DNA of 64,000 nucleotides from an uncultured Granulosicoccus sp. (GTDB lineage Bacteria; Pseudomonadota; Gammaproteobacteria; Granulosicoccales; Granulosicoccaceae), in contig CANLNQ010000028.1 in assembly GCA_947492525.1 (NCBI GenBank), forward strand, positions 1-64,000. Direction: 5' to 3'. The translations under genes were made by a program, and so were the position numbers. Positions 61,625 to 64,000 of this stretch are shown piece after piece. Within the stretch, counting starts at the first letter, position 1, and each line of letters begins with the position of its first letter. The notes under the pieces are model-generated. The model did no database searches, was not told where the DNA came from, and saw only the letters and a list, made by a program, of their open reading frames with translations.

Positions 61625-62662
61625 ATGAAAATCCAGACAACAGACATTGCCAGCACATCGCTGACACGCCCCATCGCCATCATCGCTCTGACCGTTCTAC
61701 TGCTGGCCGGTTGCAGTGATTCAGACAACGATGGCCAACCACAGGACGATCAGCAGCAGGTCCAGGACCAGGACCAGGACCAGGACCAGGACCAGGATCA
61801 AGATCAAGACCAGAACCAGGATCAGGACCAAGGGCAGGGCCGCACCGTTCTGCTGGGTACGGATCTCAACAACATCGGCAGTGCCCTGCTGTCACTCAAC
61901 CCGGATGGCCCGGGCGGATCACCCAACCAGAGCCTGCGCAGTGGAGACGTTCTTCAGGGAGGGGTTGGTGATGATGTCATCATCGGTGCTCTGGGGGTGG
62001 ATGTGATGGTGGCAGGCGAGGGCGACGATGTCATGATCGGGGGTACAGAAGACTTCAATGCCAACGTGGATAGCGATGGTAACGGTTCAGACAATCGAGA
62101 CCGCGCGTTCGGGGGATACGGTTCAGATCTGTTCATCTGGACACCCGGGGATGGCAGCGACTTCTACGATGGAGGCCCGGGTACCGATGTCGTCGCATTC
62201 GGACTGCTTGCCGAAGAGCGTGACAACAACGGTAATACGGAAGGCGCGCCTTTCTTCAATGTCAGCCCACCGGGCACCGACGGCAGCTTCAACTTCGATG
62301 GTATCGTTCTTGATCCGATCACTCACCTGCCAACGCTCAGTGTCTCCACTTCGCCGGGGTTCTGCACTGTGCTTGATCAGTCAAGCAACGCAGCCGAGCT
62401 GGCCACGCTATCGCTCGATCACCTGGTTCGATTCAGCTTGCGAGGCGTCGCCAATGCATTTGACAGCGGGGAAAGAACCGATGATGATGGACTGCGAGTC
62501 GCACTCGGTTTGCGTGATGTCGAGTATGTGGTTTGCACAAAACGAGAGGTCGTGGACGGGGGCGGAAACGTCAACATCGAGGTTCTGGACATCACGACCT
62601 ATCCACCCACGGTGGCATCGATAGCTGACTTGCCAGACTATATTCAGCAGCAGATCCAGTAA
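61625..62662 (+). CDS. RTX-like lipoprotein, paralogue of the upstream product
   Basis: The 345-residue product has a lipoprotein signal (ALTVLLLAGC, Cys at the lipobox), then a Gln/Asp repeat linker of about 35 residues. An RTX-like domain parallel to the upstream protein follows: VLQGGVGDDVIIGALGVDVM, GEGDDVMIGGTEDFN, DRAFGGYGSDLF, SVSPPGT-type block NVSPPGT, PGFCTV and LDHLVRFSLRG. The two genes are an evident tandem duplication, one exported free and one anchored to a membrane. Confidence 0.82.
   Translation: MKIQTTDIASTSLTRPIAIIALTVLLLAGCSDSDNDGQPQDDQQQVQDQDQDQDQDQDQDQDQNQDQDQGQGRTVLLGTDLNNIGSALLSLNPDGPGGSPNQSLRSGDVLQGGVGDDVIIGALGVDVMVAGEGDDVMIGGTEDFNANVDSDGNGSDNRDRAFGGYGSDLFIWTPGDGSDFYDGGPGTDVVAFGLLAEERDNNGNTEGAPFFNVSPPGTDGSFNFDGIVLDPITHLPTLSVSTSPGFCTVLDQSSNAAELATLSLDHLVRFSLRGVANAFDSGERTDDDGLRVALGLRDVEYVVCTKREVVDGGGNVNIEVLDITTYPPTVASIADLPDYIQQQIQ
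61763..61830. repeat. Hexanucleotide repeat coding for (DQ)n
   Basis: About 11 units related to CAGGAC (with GATCAA and GAACCAG variants towards the end) encode alternating Asp-Gln just after the lipobox of the RTX-like lipoprotein. The frame is kept by any change in copy number. Confidence 0.9.
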
Positions 62663-62775
62663 CCAGCCCCATCGCCAGGCAGAGTCAACAGTGCAGGGGT
62701 ATTCGACAGACGGATATCTCTGCATTTTGTTGTCTCAGGCTGGTATCGTCCATTCAAGTCACATCGAGGATTGCC

Positions 62776-64000
62776 ATGGTCAATTACAACACAATGGTGG
62801 CACTCTGGCTTTGCCTGCTGATGACAGGCTGTGCATCGATAGACCAGGATAGGAAAGCGGCAAGAGTCGTCACTGACCAGACTTTCGGTCGGTATCAGGA
62901 GAACCTGGAAGGAGACCTGATTCTGATTACCATGATGCCGGAATATCACGCCCTGTATACAGACAGGCAAGTGATGCCGATGTCAGGCACGTTGCCCCCT
63001 CTCTACGCTCAGTTCCTCACTCGATTGGAAAGCGATTTCGGGATCAGGCGTGTCGCCAACTGGCCACTGGCCGCCATCGATATCTTCTGTGTTGTCTTCG
63101 AAGTCCAGGATCCTGACAGGAAATCCGAGATCGTTGCGGCCCTGGCGCTGGAACCGGATATCGAAACGGCGCAGTCAGTGCAGAGCTTCGACTCACAGTC
63201 ACAGTCACAGTCACCGTCACCGTCACCGTCACCGTCACCGTCACCGTCACCGTCACCGTCACCGTCACCGTCACCGTCACCGTCACCAGCATACAATGAC
63301 CCATACCTCCCGATGCAGCACGGTTTTCACGACATCCAGGCACTCGATTCCCATCAGTGGTCGCGTGGCAAGGGCGTAAGGATCGCGGTTATCGATACCG
63401 GCATGGACAACACCCACCCGGATCTTGTCGCCAGCAGCGAACAGACCGTGAACTTTGTGGATGACAACGACGCCGCATTTCGTGCGGATATCCATGGCAC
63501 AGCGCTGGGAGGCGTCATCGCCGCTGAAGCGGATAATGATACCGGTATGGTCGGCATTGCACCCGATGCCACGCTACTGGCGATCAAGGCCTGCTGGTAC
63601 CCGCATCAGGCGCCGGAGCATGCCCGTTGCAATACGTTGACATTGGCCAAGTCACTCAATTTTTCCATCCAGCAGAAGGTGGATATCATCAACCTGAGCC
63701 TGACCGGTCCCCCAGACCCGATTCTCGAGCGCCTTGTGCTGACCGCGCTGTCTCAGGGCATTGTCGTGATCGGCGCCAGACCTGCTCACGATGATGCGTC
63801 GTTTCCGGTATCAGTACCGGGCACCATTGCCGTAGACATGCCAGAGCGCCGGCAATCCGTGATCTCCGCACCAGGTCGCCGCGTGCTGAGCACACAGCCA
63901 GAGAGCGAATACGACTTCTTCGACGGTAGTTCCTTTGCCACTGCCCATGTCTCAGGGCTGGCTGCGCTGGTCAGAAGCCTGATACCGGATATCTCTCCGC
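62776..64000 (+). CDS. Subtilisin-like (S8) lipoprotein, cut by the window end
   Basis: The frame is open to the window edge, giving 408 residues so far. A lipobox LLMTGC places the lipidated Cys at residue 19. After a 120-residue N-terminal region comes an uninterrupted Ser-Gln/Ser-Pro linker, then an S8 domain. The triad is Asp207 (VIDTGMD), His240 (DIHGTALGG) and Ser386 (GSSFATAHVSG), all present. GAGGA precedes the ATG. It follows the RTX-like lipoprotein gene by about 110 bp. It is probably an envelope-anchored protease; the C-terminus lies outside the window. Confidence 0.9.
   Translation, partial: MVNYNTMVALWLCLLMTGCASIDQDRKAARVVTDQTFGRYQENLEGDLILITMMPEYHALYTDRQVMPMSGTLPPLYAQFLTRLESDFGIRRVANWPLAAIDIFCVVFEVQDPDRKSEIVAALALEPDIETAQSVQSFDSQSQSQSPSPSPSPSPSPSPSPSPSPSPSPSPAYNDPYLPMQHGFHDIQALDSHQWSRGKGVRIAVIDTGMDNTHPDLVASSEQTVNFVDDNDAAFRADIHGTALGGVIAAEADNDTGMVGIAPDATLLAIKACWYPHQAPEHARCNTLTLAKSLNFSIQQKVDIINLSLTGPPDPILERLVLTALSQGIVVIGARPAHDDASFPVSVPGTIAVDMPERRQSVISAPGRRVLSTQPESEYDFFDGSSFATAHVSGLAALVRSLIPDISP
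63193..63288. repeat. Hexanucleotide repeat coding for (SQ)n(SP)n
   Basis: Three TCACAG units and about 13 TCACCG units encode Ser-Gln then Ser-Pro dipeptides, the linker between the N-terminal region and the S8 domain of the lipoprotein. Copies are almost identical, which suggests recent expansion. Confidence 0.95.

Noticed and set aside
63009..63343. Minus-strand frames with (GD)n and (VT)n repeats
   Set aside because: They are antisense readings of the Ser-Pro linker in the subtilisin-like gene, which is open on the plus strand to the window end.
1..64000. tRNA, rRNA, insertion sequences and prophage genes
   Set aside because: I saw no cloverleaf-like tRNA sequence, rRNA segment, transposase frame or phage structural gene in the window; a covariance-model scan would be needed to exclude small RNAs.

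Overview
The window looks like the chromosome of a heterotrophic, probably marine, gammaproteobacterium. It has moderate to high GC, dense operons with ATGA/GTGA overlaps, Shine-Dalgarno starts, ECF sigma control, class I polyhydroxyalkanoate (PHA) synthase, phasins and osmolyte-type sugar uptake. A Granulosicoccus-like genome is my best guess, but no rRNA or marker gene is present to prove it.

Positions 1-33 kb are metabolic. A polyhydroxybutyrate (PHB) / ketone-body theme recurs: two phasins (1.2-2.0 kb), ScoAB acetoacetate CoA-transferase (5.1-6.4 kb), PhaC (17-18.9 kb), a GntP-type permease, a long YdiF-type CoA-transferase and an AtoE-type short-chain fatty acid transporter (20-24.9 kb), and an exported PHB depolymerase (30.3-31.6 kb). 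Between these lie a CUT1 sugar ABC importer with a GH63-like hydrolase and divergent LacI regulator (6.5-13.2 kb), iolC-iolB (14.2-16.9 kb), trehalase, a Fic protein, an MFS carrier and RraA.

Positions 33.7-39.2 kb hold a translationally coupled operon of adenosylcobalamin glutamate mutase (S, E and L components) followed by an AMP-forming ligase resembling the exosortase-A-associated ligase family. This suggests production and activation of 3-methylaspartate or a related acid. A composite minisatellite follows. Positions 39.5-50.6 kb carry an FKBP isomerase, a membrane adenylate cyclase, an AraC-controlled NmrA/DUF4345 pair, a DUF318 permease with a CxxC redox protein, and a LacI regulator with a GH2 beta-mannosidase.

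Positions 51-64 kb form an accessory island rich in peptidase folds: an SGHYxP-motif protein, two gene remnants, an astacin-like metzincin, a papain-like protein with a degenerate hydrolase half, and an 873-residue protein joining SGNH hydrolase, caspase-like and M15 zinc peptidase domains. An ECF sigma/anti-sigma pair is divergent from two paralogous RTX-like exported proteins and a subtilisin-like lipoprotein that runs off the window end. None of the first four intact proteins has a visible signal peptide, whereas the last three do. I regard this island and the glutamate mutase-ligase operon as the two most likely undescribed systems here.

Three exported proteins contain in-frame hexanucleotide repeats encoding (DP)n, (DQ)n and (SP)n linkers, and 8- and 9-bp minisatellites occur at two intergenic sites. 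Several operator-like palindromes and one consensus FNR/Anr box are visible.
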